A stretch of 64,000 nt of DNA from Staphylococcus lugdunensis (lineage in GTDB: Bacteria; Bacillota; Bacilli; Staphylococcales; Staphylococcaceae), in NCBI RefSeq assembly GCF_002901705.1, contig NZ_PPPV01000001.1:1-64000 (forward strand), written 5' to 3'. How positions within the stretch are numbered: the first letter of the stretch is position 1; each line of letters opens with the position of its first letter. The position numbers and the translations under genes are program-made. Of the stretch, positions 10,530-19,898 are shown piece by piece. The notes under the pieces were generated by a model that saw only the letters and a program-made list of their open reading frames with translations, searched no databases and was not told the origin of the DNA.

Positions 10530-11333
10530 TTAGTCTTTATTATTTTCATTATTAATCTTCGTCATGGGATAATGTTGATATTTTGTTTGTGCCATGTGAC
10601 GGTGATACCAATAACTTAAAGTAAATATTAATACCAAAAATAATATAAAATAGATATGATATGGTAAATTACTTAAACTGGTAATTCCAAAAATAACGGA
10701 TGTACTTACTCCATCAACTAAATAATATAGTGGGTTGAGCATTAGAATATGACCAAATATCGATAAAGTCGTTTTAGGTATGTATAAAATAGGAACCATA
10801 AAACAACTTAACAGTACACCTATCCAGTAGATCTTCATTACCAACTTTTGATACATAATACTTAATAAACCTAATAATTCAGCGATTAATATGATATTTA
10901 GACACCCTATTAACAAATAAAATATTAGTGCCCAAACTGATAATTCAATGTTCAAAGGTAAAAAAATGATTAAAATTAAGAACAGTAAAAATCCGACTAA
11001 AGTTCCCGCTAATCCATTCAATATTGTTGTCACAATAGGTGATAAACTAAATGATTTAGTAACCCAATAATCATTTTTATAATCCTTGAATGCTTTATAT
11101 GTAGTATAAGTAAATACTATAAAATATAAGGCTGATGCTAATCTATAATACCATCGTATTCGAACAAGTTCTTCAATTGCCATCATTTTCATCCAACCTG
11201 CACTTGCTAGTATCATTATAATACCTGTAAGTAGCAAGAGCGCAAATCCTTTCCAACTTTCCAATAAACGTTTTATTGAATATTGGCAAAGTCGAGGAAT
11301 ATTTTTAATATAAATTATCCAATTATCTATCAT
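10530..11333 (-). CDS. ABC-2 type permease, TagG-like
   Basis: A 267-residue membrane protein with about six hydrophobic helices (near residues 28-48, 63-80, 103-130, 133-160, 168-190 and 225-245) and short charged ends. Size and topology suit an ABC-2 permease such as TagG. It directly follows the TagH-like ATPase gene (8 bp between stop and ATG, AGGTGA as ribosome binding site), so the two should form one transporter. Sequence identity with TagG is not obvious by eye, so the family call rests mostly on topology and partner. Last gene of the recX-yfhH-ATPase-permease run. Confidence 0.6.
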   Translation of the reverse strand: MIDNWIIYIKNIPRLCQYSIKRLLESWKGFALLLLTGIIMILASAGWMKMMAIEELVRIRWYYRLASALYFIVFTYTTYKAFKDYKNDYWVTKSFSLSPIVTTILNGLAGTLVGFLLFLILIIFLPLNIELSVWALIFYLLIGCLNIILIAELLGLLSIMYQKLVMKIYWIGVLLSCFMVPILYIPKTTLSIFGHILMLNPLYYLVDGVSTSVIFGITSLSNLPYHIYFILFLVLIFTLSYWYHRHMAQTKYQHYPMTKINNENNKD

Positions 11334-11341
11334 TTTTTCAC

Positions 11342-12859
11342 CTACAATTCAATAAATATCCATTTATTTTCTTTCATATCTGCAATTAAATAACCACCAT
11401 ACGTCTTTGTTATCCAAATGTCTTTTGAAATATTAAATTCTTTCTTTAACTCATCTTTTTTAACTATTGGGAAGACAAATCCTTTAAGTTTATCGGTATC
11501 ATTAAATAGCATTTCAATGGGTTGTTCAGTTATATCTACTACAAATCGATTTTCTTTGTCAGGAACCAAAGTTTTCTTCACTGTTTTATGTGATTTGTTT
11601 AAATGGCTATTGAAATAATCAACAAAATTGCCATAATTTGATTTCATGTATTTTGACATGGTTGTAAATTTATGTTCCTCATATAATGCAGCAGGATTAA
11701 AATATTCTAATTTATTTTTAGCAACATAATAATTCTTGTTATCAACTTTTACCCGATAATTTTTCGAATTTTCTCCAATAATTGTTAATAAGCTATATTT
11801 AGGTGCTGTTAATTCATTATTACCATGCAAATGAATTTTCCCATTCAGTGCTAATCCATATGCCAGCTTTTCTTCATATGGATCCACATTTTGGTTTTGA
11901 ATTTTTGACTGACTAAGATTATTTGATAGTTGAATATTGCCAGTATTAGTAAATATTAATGCAAACATAACTACCATTCCCAATACTAAGCTTATAAGTA
12001 TTGTCCAAAACTTCACTATGTATACTGGTGCTTGTGCATGTTTATAACGTTCAACACGTTTAAAATTGTAGGTCATTTCTGGAATTCGTGCTCGACTTTT
12101 TTTCCAATCGATATCAAAGTTTTCTATAGCTACTTCATCCTCTAATGATAGTCGATCACGTTCATGTTCCCGAAATTTAGGAATAACTTGATTAATTGAG
12201 CCTTCCATTCGCAGTTGTCCATGTGATATCCATGCAACATAATTACTAACCTGAATCACTTTATCGATGTCATCATCAATAATAATCATTGTTAAGTTAT
12301 TATCAACATAATCATTTGATAATTCTATAGCTTTTGCTAAATATGTTTCCGGTATATTCTCAATAATATGATTTAGAATAATGATTTCTGCTGCTGAAGC
12401 TCTAGCAATACTAACGATAAGTTGTGCATATTCAGCATGGGTTAATGTAAATACAGGTTGCTGCTGCTTTGTATCAAGGTGCGCATACTTTATAATTTGT
12501 GATACTTTATGGTCGCTTACCTCATAGGGGAAAAGTTTTACAATTGTATTAACATAATTAAAAACTGTTGCTTGTATTAAATGCTTATCTTTGATATCTC
12601 CAAAATAAAGCGTACCTGAACATATTACTTTTCCTTTGTCTGGTTTAACATCTCCAGCTAATATTCTTCCTATAAGCGATTTAGAAGATCCTGGCTCACC
12701 TATAATTGCTAGTGATTCGCCTTGATATAAATGCAACGAAATTTTATTTAAATTAATATCATTGGCTTCATATTGATATGGGTTAAACCAACGCTTTGCT
12801 TTTTTATTTCTAAAATAATGTGTAATATTAAGCATCTTCAATACAATTGAACTACTCAT
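11342..12859 (-). CDS. TagH-like ABC protein with degenerate ATPase motifs and an extracytoplasmic C-terminal domain
   Basis: A 505-residue protein. Residues 1-230 are an ABC nucleotide-binding domain: Walker A is GEPGSSKS (54-61), with serine replacing the last glycine. The expected LSGGQ signature is LTHAEY (139-144). Walker B is IIILNHI, with N163 and H164 instead of Asp-Glu, and the switch-histidine segment reads IIIDDDID. One transmembrane helix (about 284-304) leads to a roughly 200-residue domain that should lie outside the membrane, the architecture of TagH teichoic-acid exporters. The domain may bind ATP but probably hydrolyses it poorly or not at all (inference). It is coupled to the permease gene downstream. 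True TarGH is expected elsewhere in the genome. Confidence 0.7.
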   Translation of the reverse strand: MSSSIVLKMLNITHYFRNKKAKRWFNPYQYEANDINLNKISLHLYQGESLAIIGEPGSSKSLIGRILAGDVKPDKGKVICSGTLYFGDIKDKHLIQATVFNYVNTIVKLFPYEVSDHKVSQIIKYAHLDTKQQQPVFTLTHAEYAQLIVSIARASAAEIIILNHIIENIPETYLAKAIELSNDYVDNNLTMIIIDDDIDKVIQVSNYVAWISHGQLRMEGSINQVIPKFREHERDRLSLEDEVAIENFDIDWKKSRARIPEMTYNFKRVERYKHAQAPVYIVKFWTILISLVLGMVVMFALIFTNTGNIQLSNNLSQSKIQNQNVDPYEEKLAYGLALNGKIHLHGNNELTAPKYSLLTIIGENSKNYRVKVDNKNYYVAKNKLEYFNPAALYEEHKFTTMSKYMKSNYGNFVDYFNSHLNKSHKTVKKTLVPDKENRFVVDITEQPIEMLFNDTDKLKGFVFPIVKKDELKKEFNISKDIWITKTYGGYLIADMKENKWIFIEL

Positions 12860-12872
12860 TTAATTCATCCTT

Positions 12873-13184
12873 CTATAATTTTAATAAGGCTAACGGCAAA
12901 CCTTCTTCCGATTCAGCACTATTGATTCGAAATCCCCATGCAAATACACCTTTTAGCCGTTCAACTTTAAAAAACATACCACTACCATCATTTAATGGGT
13001 AAATTTTACCAATTTCTATTTTAGTGGAATCAATAAGATAACTCTCTGCGATAATCACTTTTGTTTGATACACATCGTATTCATTCATGATGCCGTTCAT
13101 TTCAGCTTTTCGCATTTTTTCTTTATATAGTTGTATTTCATGTCTTAATTCTTGTTCTGACATTTCACTCATTTGTTTATTCAT
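12873..13184 (-). CDS. YfhH/DUF1811 family protein
   Basis: A 103-residue soluble protein. The N-terminal half is a charged helical hairpin ([17 protein letters not shown] onward), and the C-terminal half is a small beta domain with [20 protein letters not shown]. This matches the conserved Firmicutes YfhH/DUF1811 group, which commonly follows recX. Function is unknown. Its start overlaps the recX stop by 8 bp and no strong ribosome binding site is visible, so translation is probably coupled to recX. An alternative ATG four codons later is possible. Confidence 0.8.
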   Translation of the reverse strand: MNKQMSEMSEQELRHEIQLYKEKMRKAEMNGIMNEYDVYQTKVIIAESYLIDSTKIEIGKIYPLNDGSGMFFKVERLKGVFAWGFRINSAESEEGLPLALLKL

Positions 13185-13980
13185 CAGAAATACCGCTTTC
13201 TTCTAAAGTTACTTTGATTTTATCATAATTATAACCTTTTCTCATAAGGGCTTCTATGGTTTTCATGACAAGCTGTTGTCCGTTGTAATTTTTTTGTTTT
13301 TTATTATAAACTTTTTCTAAATCTCGTTGCAATAATGCAGCTTCCAGACTTTCATCTTGTTGAAAATCTAATTCTTGCAATACTTGCTTAATCGTTTCAA
13401 TTGTATAACCTTTTTGTATTAGTGCTTGAGACACTTTCTGTTTAACTTTTGCTATAGGACCTTTTTTACTTTTCATCAATTTGTGTCCTACTTTTAAAAT
13501 ATCTTCAAAGGGTTGTTCTACCTCATAGCGCTGCGTAAAACGTTCTATAATCTCCTCTTCAATTCCAACTTGATATAGCTTTTGTTTAAATACTTCTGGC
13601 CCCTTATCAGTTGTCCGAATCATCGTATTTTTTAAACTTTCCGCATAATCTTCATGATTAATAAACTTTTCTTTGTAGCAATAATCAATGATTTGATCTA
13701 TAGCCGTTTCATTGATATCACTTTTAACTAGCTGCTGTCTCACTTCTTTTTCAGTACGTTTTTTAAATGATAAATAGTGCAGTGCAATATGAATTCCAAA
13801 GCGATAATGATCGTATTTTTGTATGTCTTCCATTTGTTTAGCATCAATCATTTGATTTTTTTTAAGATTAAATTTAACAAGTGTATCCATATCAATGCCC
13901 ATTTCAAATACACCATCTAAATATAAATTGAACCGCTCTTTATTCTTCCTCTGCACTTCAATTTTAGTAACTTTTGGCAT
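13177..13980 (-). CDS. recX: Regulatory protein RecX
   Basis: A 267-residue all-helical protein that binds RecA filaments and limits or modulates recombination. The three-helix repeats of the family are visible: [17 protein letters not shown], then [10 protein letters not shown]-like and [17 protein letters not shown] segments, and a final [18 protein letters not shown]. The ATG at 13980 is chosen because GGAGG lies six bases upstream; the longer frame starting 12 codons earlier has no such site. First gene of the four-gene run with yfhH and the TagGH-like ABC pair. recA itself is not in the window. Confidence 0.9.
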   Translation of the reverse strand: MPKVTKIEVQRKNKERFNLYLDGVFEMGIDMDTLVKFNLKKNQMIDAKQMEDIQKYDHYRFGIHIALHYLSFKKRTEKEVRQQLVKSDINETAIDQIIDYCYKEKFINHEDYAESLKNTMIRTTDKGPEVFKQKLYQVGIEEEIIERFTQRYEVEQPFEDILKVGHKLMKSKKGPIAKVKQKVSQALIQKGYTIETIKQVLQELDFQQDESLEAALLQRDLEKVYNKKQKNYNGQQLVMKTIEALMRKGYNYDKIKVTLEESGISDE

Positions 13981-14130
13981 TGTATCCCTCCAAATGACTA
14001 ATTTAACTATTCGCATATTCTAACATCTATATTTTATTACACAGAACAAGTTTATGTAACTATAATCTCTTAAAATCTTTAACTAATCATCATCAATGCA
14101 AAGCCAGGCTGGACATCATCCATAAAACAA

Positions 14131-14172
14131 AAGCACAAAGACGATTTTTAATTTCAGATCGTCTTTGTGCTT
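14131..14172 (-). terminator. Terminator of sgtB
   Basis: A perfect 15-bp stem (AAGCACAAAGACGAT with ATCGTCTTTGTGCTT). On the minus strand it is followed by TTTTGTTTTATGG, so it suits transcripts leaving sgtB. Confidence 0.85.
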
Positions 14173-14243
14173 CTTTTATAATTAATGCTATATGGGCACT
14201 TCAATTTTAACCTGTTACATTTTGTCCGAATCTGGCTTGTAAC

Positions 14244-15056
14244 TTAATACTGATTTAGCTGTGTTAATGCTTCTTGATATTGATTGTTAGAAATAAAATC
14301 CTGTTGTTTCATTTTTTCAAGGTTTATTTTAACTCTGTTTTTAAAATTCGTAGACATATCATTAATATCATATACACTTGGTGCATTGACTTTACTTGCT
14401 AAAATAGCACTTTGTAATACTGTTATATGCGGCAAATTGTTATTGTTTACGTTTGTAGTTACTCCAAAGTAATGATTAGCTGCGCCTTCTATTGTATATT
14501 GGTCGCTACCAAAATAAATATTATTCAAATAAAAACTTAGTATTTGATTCTTACTATATTGCTTTTCAACTTTATGAGCAACAAACAATTCTTTAATTTT
14601 ACGTGTAAACGAGCGTTCATTATCGTAATAATAGTTTTTGACTGTTTGCTGCGTAATTGTGCTTCCACCTTGCACATCCCGTTCTCCAATCGTCGAGAAT
14701 AAAGCTCTTACTGTACCTTTAATGTCAAAACCATGATGTTTATAGAAACGCTCATCTTCCATAGAAATAAATGCACCTCGAACATATTCTGGCATATGTT
14801 GCGCAGAGACAAAATTACTTTTCTTTTCTATCGACTGTAAATCATCTACATTTGCTCTAGAGGATAAGAAAAACATTAGTCCTAAAAATAAAATAATGAT
14901 GATGATTAAGAAGATAAACAATCGTAAAAAAAGTCGTTTACTTTTTTTCTTTTTAGGTGGTTTGCCCACAGGTTGATAATACGTATTAAAATGTGGTTCA
15001 TTTTGACGTTGATTATAATCCCTGGGGGCATTGGCATATTTTTCACTTCTTTTCAT
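14244..15056 (-). CDS. sgtB: Monofunctional peptidoglycan glycosyltransferase
   Basis: A 270-residue GT51 enzyme that polymerises lipid II into glycan strands outside the membrane. Residues 1-40 are basic and cytoplasmic, one membrane anchor spans about 42-64, and the catalytic domain follows. Hallmarks are [13 protein letters not shown] (catalytic Glu) and [12 protein letters not shown]. Length fits S. aureus SgtB/Mgt. GGGAG precedes the ATG. In S. aureus sgtB belongs to the VraSR cell-wall stress regulon (established knowledge), and the vra operon is 7 kb away here. It is flanked by its own terminator and by the terminator of the DJ-1 gene, so it is monocistronic. Confidence 0.93.
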   Translation of the reverse strand: MKRSEKYANAPRDYNQRQNEPHFNTYYQPVGKPPKKKKSKRLFLRLFIFLIIIIILFLGLMFFLSSRANVDDLQSIEKKSNFVSAQHMPEYVRGAFISMEDERFYKHHGFDIKGTVRALFSTIGERDVQGGSTITQQTVKNYYYDNERSFTRKIKELFVAHKVEKQYSKNQILSFYLNNIYFGSDQYTIEGAANHYFGVTTNVNNNNLPHITVLQSAILASKVNAPSVYDINDMSTNFKNRVKINLEKMKQQDFISNNQYQEALTQLNQY

Positions 15057-15180
15057 GCACTAGCTCCCTTTCTAAACTCACTTGTTACTGTGAGTTTACC
15101 AGTAGTTGGCAATATAAGCTATACTATTAGTGAAAAATCAGTCCCAAGGTGGAGCGTTCTTATCATTAAAAACAAAAAAA

Positions 15181-15225
15181 GCATTTAAATTAAAAGCCAA
15201 GTGAATGACTTCTAAATTTAAATGC
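15181..15225 (-). terminator. Terminator of the DJ-1/PfpI gene
   Basis: GCATTTAAATT pairs with AATTTAAATGC. On the minus strand the stem is followed by a run of seven T (TTTTTTTGTTTTT). It lies 70 bp beyond the stop codon. Confidence 0.8.
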
Positions 15226-15295
15226 AAATGAACAGTCAAATGTTCTGAAGACTTATACTTATATTTAAAATGCTGATTATCTTCAACTTACAAGC

Positions 15296-15814
15296 TTAAT
15301 CTTCTAATAGTTTAACAATTTCTCTATTAAAATCGTCTAAGTCATCTGGTGTACGACTTGTAACAATATTTTTGTCAACGACTACAGATTCATCAACAAC
15401 ATTTGCGCCTGCATTTGACAAATCTTTACGCACATTTAAAACAGCTGTTACAGTTCGACCTTTTAAATCGTCAGTATCAATTAAAATCTGTGGTCCATGA
15501 CAAATTGCGAATGCTGGAACATCATTTTTAGTAAAGTATTTTGCGAATGTACCATAACGGCCTTCTGTGTCACCACGTAAATAATCTGGTGAGAATCCTC
15601 CAGGAATTAATAACGCATCATAATCTTCTGGATTGGCATCTGCAATGCTCACATCCACTGCGATTTTTTCCCCATGTTTACCTACAACTTCACTATTCGC
15701 TGTATCGCTAATAATAACAGTTTCAAATCCTGCATTTTCAATAGCTTCTTTAGGACTTGTAAGCTCTATATCCTCAAATTCATTGGTAACTATAATTGCT
15801 ACTTTCTTAGTCAT
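15296..15814 (-). CDS. DJ-1/PfpI family protein
   Basis: A 172-residue class I glutamine-amidotransferase-fold protein. The nucleophile elbow is AICHGPQ with C105, and [10 protein letters not shown] and VTSRTPDDL are further family motifs. The S. aureus orthologue SAV1875 has been crystallised and shows an oxidisable C105. Related proteins are described as chaperone, glyoxalase or protease-like; the true reaction is unresolved. The ATG giving MTKKVAIIV is chosen because AAAGGTGA lies upstream; a longer frame adds 25 unrelated residues without a binding site. It has its own terminator. Confidence 0.88.
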   Translation of the reverse strand: MTKKVAIIVTNEFEDIELTSPKEAIENAGFETVIISDTANSEVVGKHGEKIAVDVSIADANPEDYDALLIPGGFSPDYLRGDTEGRYGTFAKYFTKNDVPAFAICHGPQILIDTDDLKGRTVTAVLNVRKDLSNAGANVVDESVVVDKNIVTSRTPDDLDDFNREIVKLLED

Positions 15815-15973
15815 AAAATAAATCACCTTTCTATCTAAATTATTATATTTAGTATATAGACAAGTTGATTCATAATTAAACATCGTCATTTTGATTTAAA
15901 AGAACTTGATAATTCAAATCATTCACCTTTGTGATGCACTTGCGGTATAAACTTAAATCTACACATCTAACTT

Positions 15974-16135
15974 TTAATGCCCGACTTGTTTAACCTTTTC
16001 TTCTAATTGATCTAAGAGCCCAATCCATTCATCGATATCTCTTATACTTACGTCGTTTGGATCTACGTGATCAATATCATCAATGAATTTAGACAAACGT
16101 TTTTTAATTTGGTCAATGGTTTTTTGTTCATTCAT
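15974..16135 (-). CDS. Small SE1561-family protein
   Basis: A 53-residue acidic helical protein (begins MNEQKTIDQIKKRLSKFIDD, ends with EEKVKQVGH). It resembles the small staphylococcal SE1561 group of unknown function. An AAAGGAGA site lies about 13 bases upstream of the ATG; a closer ATG opens a frame that stops after four codons. It lies between the DJ-1 gene and the divergent YfkAB gene. Charge pattern (alternating Asp/Lys and hydrophobic heptads) suggests a short coiled coil. No function can be assigned. Confidence 0.7.
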   Translation of the reverse strand: MNEQKTIDQIKKRLSKFIDDIDHVDPNDVSIRDIDEWIGLLDQLEEKVKQVGH

Positions 16136-16192
16136 TTGTCATGAAATCTCCTTTAAATTGTTTTAATAATGATATTATTATCCTAACAGAAT

Positions 16193-16221
16193 TTGACAAA
16201 AAGCGATATAATCTTAATAAT
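16193..16221 (+). promoter_or_regulatory. Sigma-A-type promoter of the YfkAB gene
   Basis: A perfect -35 hexamer TTGACA (16193-16198) and AATAAT (16216-16221) with 17-base spacing lie about 55 bp upstream of the start codon. The TATAAT at 16207-16212 is too close to pair with this -35. Confidence 0.55.
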
Positions 16222-16274
16222 GTTTACTGTACTTTCAAGCACATAGTAAAGAATTCACTTTAGGAGTAATAGTC

Positions 16275-17417
16275 ATGATAACAACAAATAAACAACCTAT
16301 TTCAATCCAAAATGATCCCTGGGAAACTTATAACGATATTGAATCATATGGCCACTTAGCGCTTAGTAATATTGAATTTACAACAACAAATCTATGCAAT
16401 ATGCGATGTAGCCATTGCGCTGTAGGTTATACATTACAAACGAAAGATCCCGAATCATTGCCGATGGATTTGATTTATCGCCGTTTAGATGAAATCCCTC
16501 ATCTTCGCACTATGTCCATCACAGGCGGCGAACCTATGTTTTCTAAAAAATCAATTAAAAATGTAGTAAAGCCATTACTCAAATATGCATATGATCGTGG
16601 CATCTATACTCAAATGAATTCAAATTTAACTTTGCCACAAGACCGTTACTTAGAAGTTGCCGAATACATTGATGTCATGCACATTTCTCACAATTGGGGA
16701 ACAATTCAGGAATTTACAGATGTCGGCTTTGGTGCAATGGTAAAACAACCACCTTTAAAAGCAAAGTTAAAACTTTATGAGCAGATGCTTGACAATGCTC
16801 GTACACTGTCTGAACAAGGTATGTTTGTTTCGGCAGAGACAATGTTAAATCAAAGTACATTGCCGTATTTAAATAAAATACATAATGAAATCGTGACGAA
16901 AATGAAATGTCAACGTCATGAAGTTCATCCAATGTATCCTTCCGACTTTGCTAGTCAACTAAATGTGTTATCTTTAGCAGAAATGAAACAAGCTATCAAT
17001 TATTTATTAGATATCCGTCATGATGATGTATGGATGTTATTTGGTACTTTGCCAATTTATCCTTGTATCAATGACGAAGATGATCAACTACTTCTCGACC
17101 GATTACGAAATGCTAAAAACGTAACTATGCGAAATGATCCTGATGGTCGAAGTCGTTTAAATGTCAATGTTTTTACTGGCAATGTCATCGTGACAGACTT
17201 TGGTGATGAAAATGGTACAATATCTAATATTAAAAATGATAAGTTAGTAGATGTCTTTGATAAATGGTTAGACAGTGAATTAGCAAAATCTTTAAATTGT
17301 CATTGTGAAGCTTTTAACTGTTTAGGGCCTAATGTTTTAGTGAAAAATATGTATTATCCAAATACTGATTTTAGAAAAAATGAAATTGCTATGCACAGTC
17401 AAAATATTTATAGCTAA
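16275..17417 (+). CDS. Radical SAM/CxCxxxxC protein of the YfkAB type
   Basis: A 380-residue radical SAM protein. C41, C45 and C48 (CNMRCSHC) give the CxxxCxxC [4Fe-4S] site that cleaves SAM, and SITGGEP is the SAM-binding GGE motif. Near the C-terminus CHCEAFNC forms the CxCxxxxC cluster that defines YfkAB fusions, which in B. subtilis are encoded by the adjoining yfkA/yfkB region. Substrate is unknown. AGGAG lies eight bases before the ATG and a good promoter upstream. It is convergent with the thioesterase gene across a dispersed repeat. Confidence 0.85.
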   Translation: MITTNKQPISIQNDPWETYNDIESYGHLALSNIEFTTTNLCNMRCSHCAVGYTLQTKDPESLPMDLIYRRLDEIPHLRTMSITGGEPMFSKKSIKNVVKPLLKYAYDRGIYTQMNSNLTLPQDRYLEVAEYIDVMHISHNWGTIQEFTDVGFGAMVKQPPLKAKLKLYEQMLDNARTLSEQGMFVSAETMLNQSTLPYLNKIHNEIVTKMKCQRHEVHPMYPSDFASQLNVLSLAEMKQAINYLLDIRHDDVWMLFGTLPIYPCINDEDDQLLLDRLRNAKNVTMRNDPDGRSRLNVNVFTGNVIVTDFGDENGTISNIKNDKLVDVFDKWLDSELAKSLNCHCEAFNCLGPNVLVKNMYYPNTDFRKNEIAMHSQNIYS

Positions 17418-17428
17418 AATATACAAAA

Positions 17429-17610
17429 GCCTGGAATAACTTTTGTGGAAAAATTAGGGGGCGGGTCAGAATTCATGATGAATTCGTAGTCCCGCCCCGG
17501 CAAGGTTGACTAGGATTGAATAAAGATTGGTATAAGCGTATTTTCAATCCAGTCTGCTACTGCCAATACATATAGTTCATAGACCAAAACATACTTATGT
17601 CCCAAACTCT
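17429..17610 (+). repeat. Dispersed two-hairpin intergenic repeat, copy A
   Basis: Full-length copy of a repeat present five times in the window. First module: GGGCGGGTCAGAATTCAT(G)ATGAATTC, closed by CCCGCCCC, with a self-complementary GAATTCAT/ATGAATTC core. Second module: GGCAAGGTTGACTAGGATTGAA pairing with TTCAATCCAGTC..CTGCC across a short loop. It fills the space between the convergent YfkAB and thioesterase genes. It resembles a common intergenic repeat of S. aureus genomes that I recall. Confidence 0.8.
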
Positions 17611-17737
17611 TCTCTGTATGCAATACTTTCTACGATTGACTCGCCTACTTAGGAAACAACTTTAGCCATCCCAACTTGCTTTGAATGCCTTTGGTATTTC
17701 AATTTTAATTTGATATATTGATGACCCAAACTGTTAT

Positions 17738-18265
17738 TTACTCTTCAATATTTTGTACGTCAGATAAAAAGTTAATCGTTCTTTTACTTTCCTCTCGTCG
17801 ATCTTTGCGACGTTTTACGCGTTGTGGTGCTGTTTCATGAAACCATTTTTCAACACGTGTTTCAGGATAGACTTGCGGCACTTTAATCGGCTTCCCATTG
17901 TCATCTAAGGCAACAAACGTAAGAAAACTTAACGCTGCTAAATGACGTTCATTATGCAATACATCATCAATAATAATTTGCACACAAACCTCCATAGAAC
18001 TGTGCCCAGCATAGGTTACCATTGCTTCGTATGAAGTAATATCACCCGTTTTAATTGGGCGTAAAAAGTCAACAGAATCTGTCGAAGCAGTGACTACTTG
18101 TGCATGACTGTGTTTCATTGCCGTTATAGCTGCTATTTCATCAATATTTGCCATCAATGATCCACCAAAAAGCGTATGTAAATGATTTGTGTCTTGCGGA
18201 AATACTTGTTTTGAGTTAACGCTTTTTGATTCAGACATTGATTTTCTTTCTGGTTGTTCACTCAT
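17738..18265 (-). CDS. Acyl-CoA thioesterase (hot-dog fold)
   Basis: A 175-residue hot-dog thioesterase of the YciA/BFIT type. Family landmarks are NHLHTLFGGSLMANIDEIA (the helix with the conserved Asn and Asp/Glu), TASTDSVDFLRPI and LTFVALDDNGKP. It hydrolyses acyl-CoA esters in the cytoplasm; chain-length preference cannot be read from sequence. The C-terminal 25 residues are basic and probably disordered. A good AGGGGATTG site precedes the ATG. It follows the aminopeptidase gene by 33 bp on the same strand, so co-transcription with that gene and UPF0435 is likely. Confidence 0.87.
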   Translation of the reverse strand: MSEQPERKSMSESKSVNSKQVFPQDTNHLHTLFGGSLMANIDEIAAITAMKHSHAQVVTASTDSVDFLRPIKTGDITSYEAMVTYAGHSSMEVCVQIIIDDVLHNERHLAALSFLTFVALDDNGKPIKVPQVYPETRVEKWFHETAPQRVKRRKDRREESKRTINFLSDVQNIEE

Positions 18266-18298
18266 GCTAACAATCCCCTTTTGTATTTAATAAGTAGA

Positions 18299-19537
18299 CT
18301 ATGCCCAATTACCATTTTTAAAGACCAGCTCTTTACTACCGTCTTCTAAAATACCATAAATGGTTAAATCAGAACTTCCAATCATAAAGTCAACATGGAC
18401 GTTAGAATCGTTTAAGCCATGCGCTATTTGTTCATCTGTAGACATTTCCGTACCACCCTTAAGATTAAATGCATACGCCGAACCAATCGCTAAATGACAA
18501 GAAGCATTCTCGTCAAATAATGTATTATAGAAAATCGTATTGCGATTAGAAATTGGAGAATCATCTGGAACTAATGCTACTTCCCCTAGTCGTTTTGATC
18601 CTTCATCGGTATTTATTAAGTCGCGGAGTACGTCCTCACCTTGTTCAGCTTTTATATCTACAATGACGCCTTCTTTAAATGTTAAAGTAAAGTTATCAAT
18701 AATCGTACCATTATAGCTCAACGGTAATTTATTAGTAACATGGCCATTCACTCTATTACGATCAGGTGCTGTAAACACCTCTTCCGTAGGTATATTGGCT
18801 ATAAAAGCTTGCCCATTACCATTCACATAGCTGGTAGCATCTTCCCAAATATGTCCATTTGGAAGCCCGACTTCTAGGTCTGTACCTTTAGAAATATAGT
18901 GTAACGCTTTGTATTGTTTACGCTGTAATTTATCTGCATGAACACTTAAATTTTTCACATGTTCCTGCCAATTTTTAATAGGATCATTGCCGTCTATGCG
19001 AACAATATCAAAGACTTCATCAATAAATTTGTTGTAGGCCTCTTCTATGCTTAAATCTGGATATACGCGATGCGCCCATGCTTTAGAAGGAAATGCTGCT
19101 ACCACCCATGGAAATTGATTTTTTTGGCTTGCTTCCATGTAACCTTTAAACGCTTTACTATATTCTATTTGGTTTGCTTTTAATTTGTCAGAGTCAATCC
19201 CATTTAACAAATCTGGGTCTCCCGAAAGTAAGGCTAGATTTGCTGCTCCGCGTTGTACATAATCCATTCTTTCGTCCACATCATAAGCTTTTAATTCTGT
19301 ATTTTTAAAATAATCTACAGACTCATGCTCAAATTTAAGTCTGGTTAATGTTGGATCTGTGTATACAACTCGCACATCTGATGCACCTAATAAATATGCT
19401 TCTTCAACTATCAAATGTGTTAACTCTAACGCTTCAACTGATGAGCGAATAAAAACGGGTTGTTGTGGTTGAATATTCATACCAACTTTTACTATTAATT
19501 GGGCATATTGTCGTAATTTTTGTTGATAATTACTCAC
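18299..19537 (-). CDS. M29 family aminopeptidase (AmpS/PepS)
   Basis: A 412-residue thermophilic-type (M29) metallo-aminopeptidase that removes N-terminal residues from peptides in the cytoplasm. Metal-ligand segments are [33 protein letters not shown] and SDLTIYG near the C-terminus, all intact. The start is GTG at 19537, supported by AGGAGG eight bases upstream; there is no nearby in-frame ATG with a site. It lies 12 bp after UPF0435 and before the thioesterase gene. S. aureus AmpS is the probable orthologue. Confidence 0.88.
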   Translation of the reverse strand: MSNYQQKLRQYAQLIVKVGMNIQPQQPVFIRSSVEALELTHLIVEEAYLLGASDVRVVYTDPTLTRLKFEHESVDYFKNTELKAYDVDERMDYVQRGAANLALLSGDPDLLNGIDSDKLKANQIEYSKAFKGYMEASQKNQFPWVVAAFPSKAWAHRVYPDLSIEEAYNKFIDEVFDIVRIDGNDPIKNWQEHVKNLSVHADKLQRKQYKALHYISKGTDLEVGLPNGHIWEDATSYVNGNGQAFIANIPTEEVFTAPDRNRVNGHVTNKLPLSYNGTIIDNFTLTFKEGVIVDIKAEQGEDVLRDLINTDEGSKRLGEVALVPDDSPISNRNTIFYNTLFDENASCHLAIGSAYAFNLKGGTEMSTDEQIAHGLNDSNVHVDFMIGSSDLTIYGILEDGSKELVFKNGNWA

Positions 19538-19549
19538 GTTGTATTCCTC

Positions 19550-19756
19550 CTAGTTATGACGTAAATTACCTAATTCATCTGCAATAGCTGTAACTTCGCT
19601 CGGTGAAAATGTGTCTTTCGACATTACAAAGCGATGCATATCTGCTATATCATCTTGATTTGCATTTTTAAATTTTTCAGGATTAATTAATGCAGGGTTC
19701 ACTATATTGAGTTTATTTCTTATTTCTTCAATCATAACCTCATTTGGCTTCGACAC
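19550..19756 (-). CDS. UPF0435 (DUF1128, YfkK-like) protein
   Basis: A 68-residue helical protein with the family end LSPSEVTAIADELGxLR (here FSPSEVTAIADELGNLRHN). Function is unknown. The start is a GTG at 19756, giving the usual 68 residues and leaving AGAGGTGA five bases upstream. Another GTG three codons earlier overlaps this ribosome binding site and is less likely. First gene of a probable operon with the M29 aminopeptidase and thioesterase. Divergent from ptpA, as yfkK and yfkJ are neighbours in B. subtilis. Confidence 0.85.
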   Translation of the reverse strand: MSKPNEVMIEEIRNKLNIVNPALINPEKFKNANQDDIADMHRFVMSKDTFSPSEVTAIADELGNLRHN

Positions 19757-19898
19757 TTCACTCACCTCTTTATGATTAATATTCTTTTAAAATATCACAT
19801 TTTCAAAAACTTTTATAGGAATTAGCCAATTTATACTTTTTTATTGTTTCAATTACCGATAAAATGGGCATATAGAGAATATGCTTGGAGGAATTCAA

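Noticed and set aside
17429-17610. Repeat copies considered as insertion-sequence ends or MITEs
   Set aside because: No target-site duplications or terminal inverted repeats enclosing the whole unit could be seen, and no transposase is nearby.
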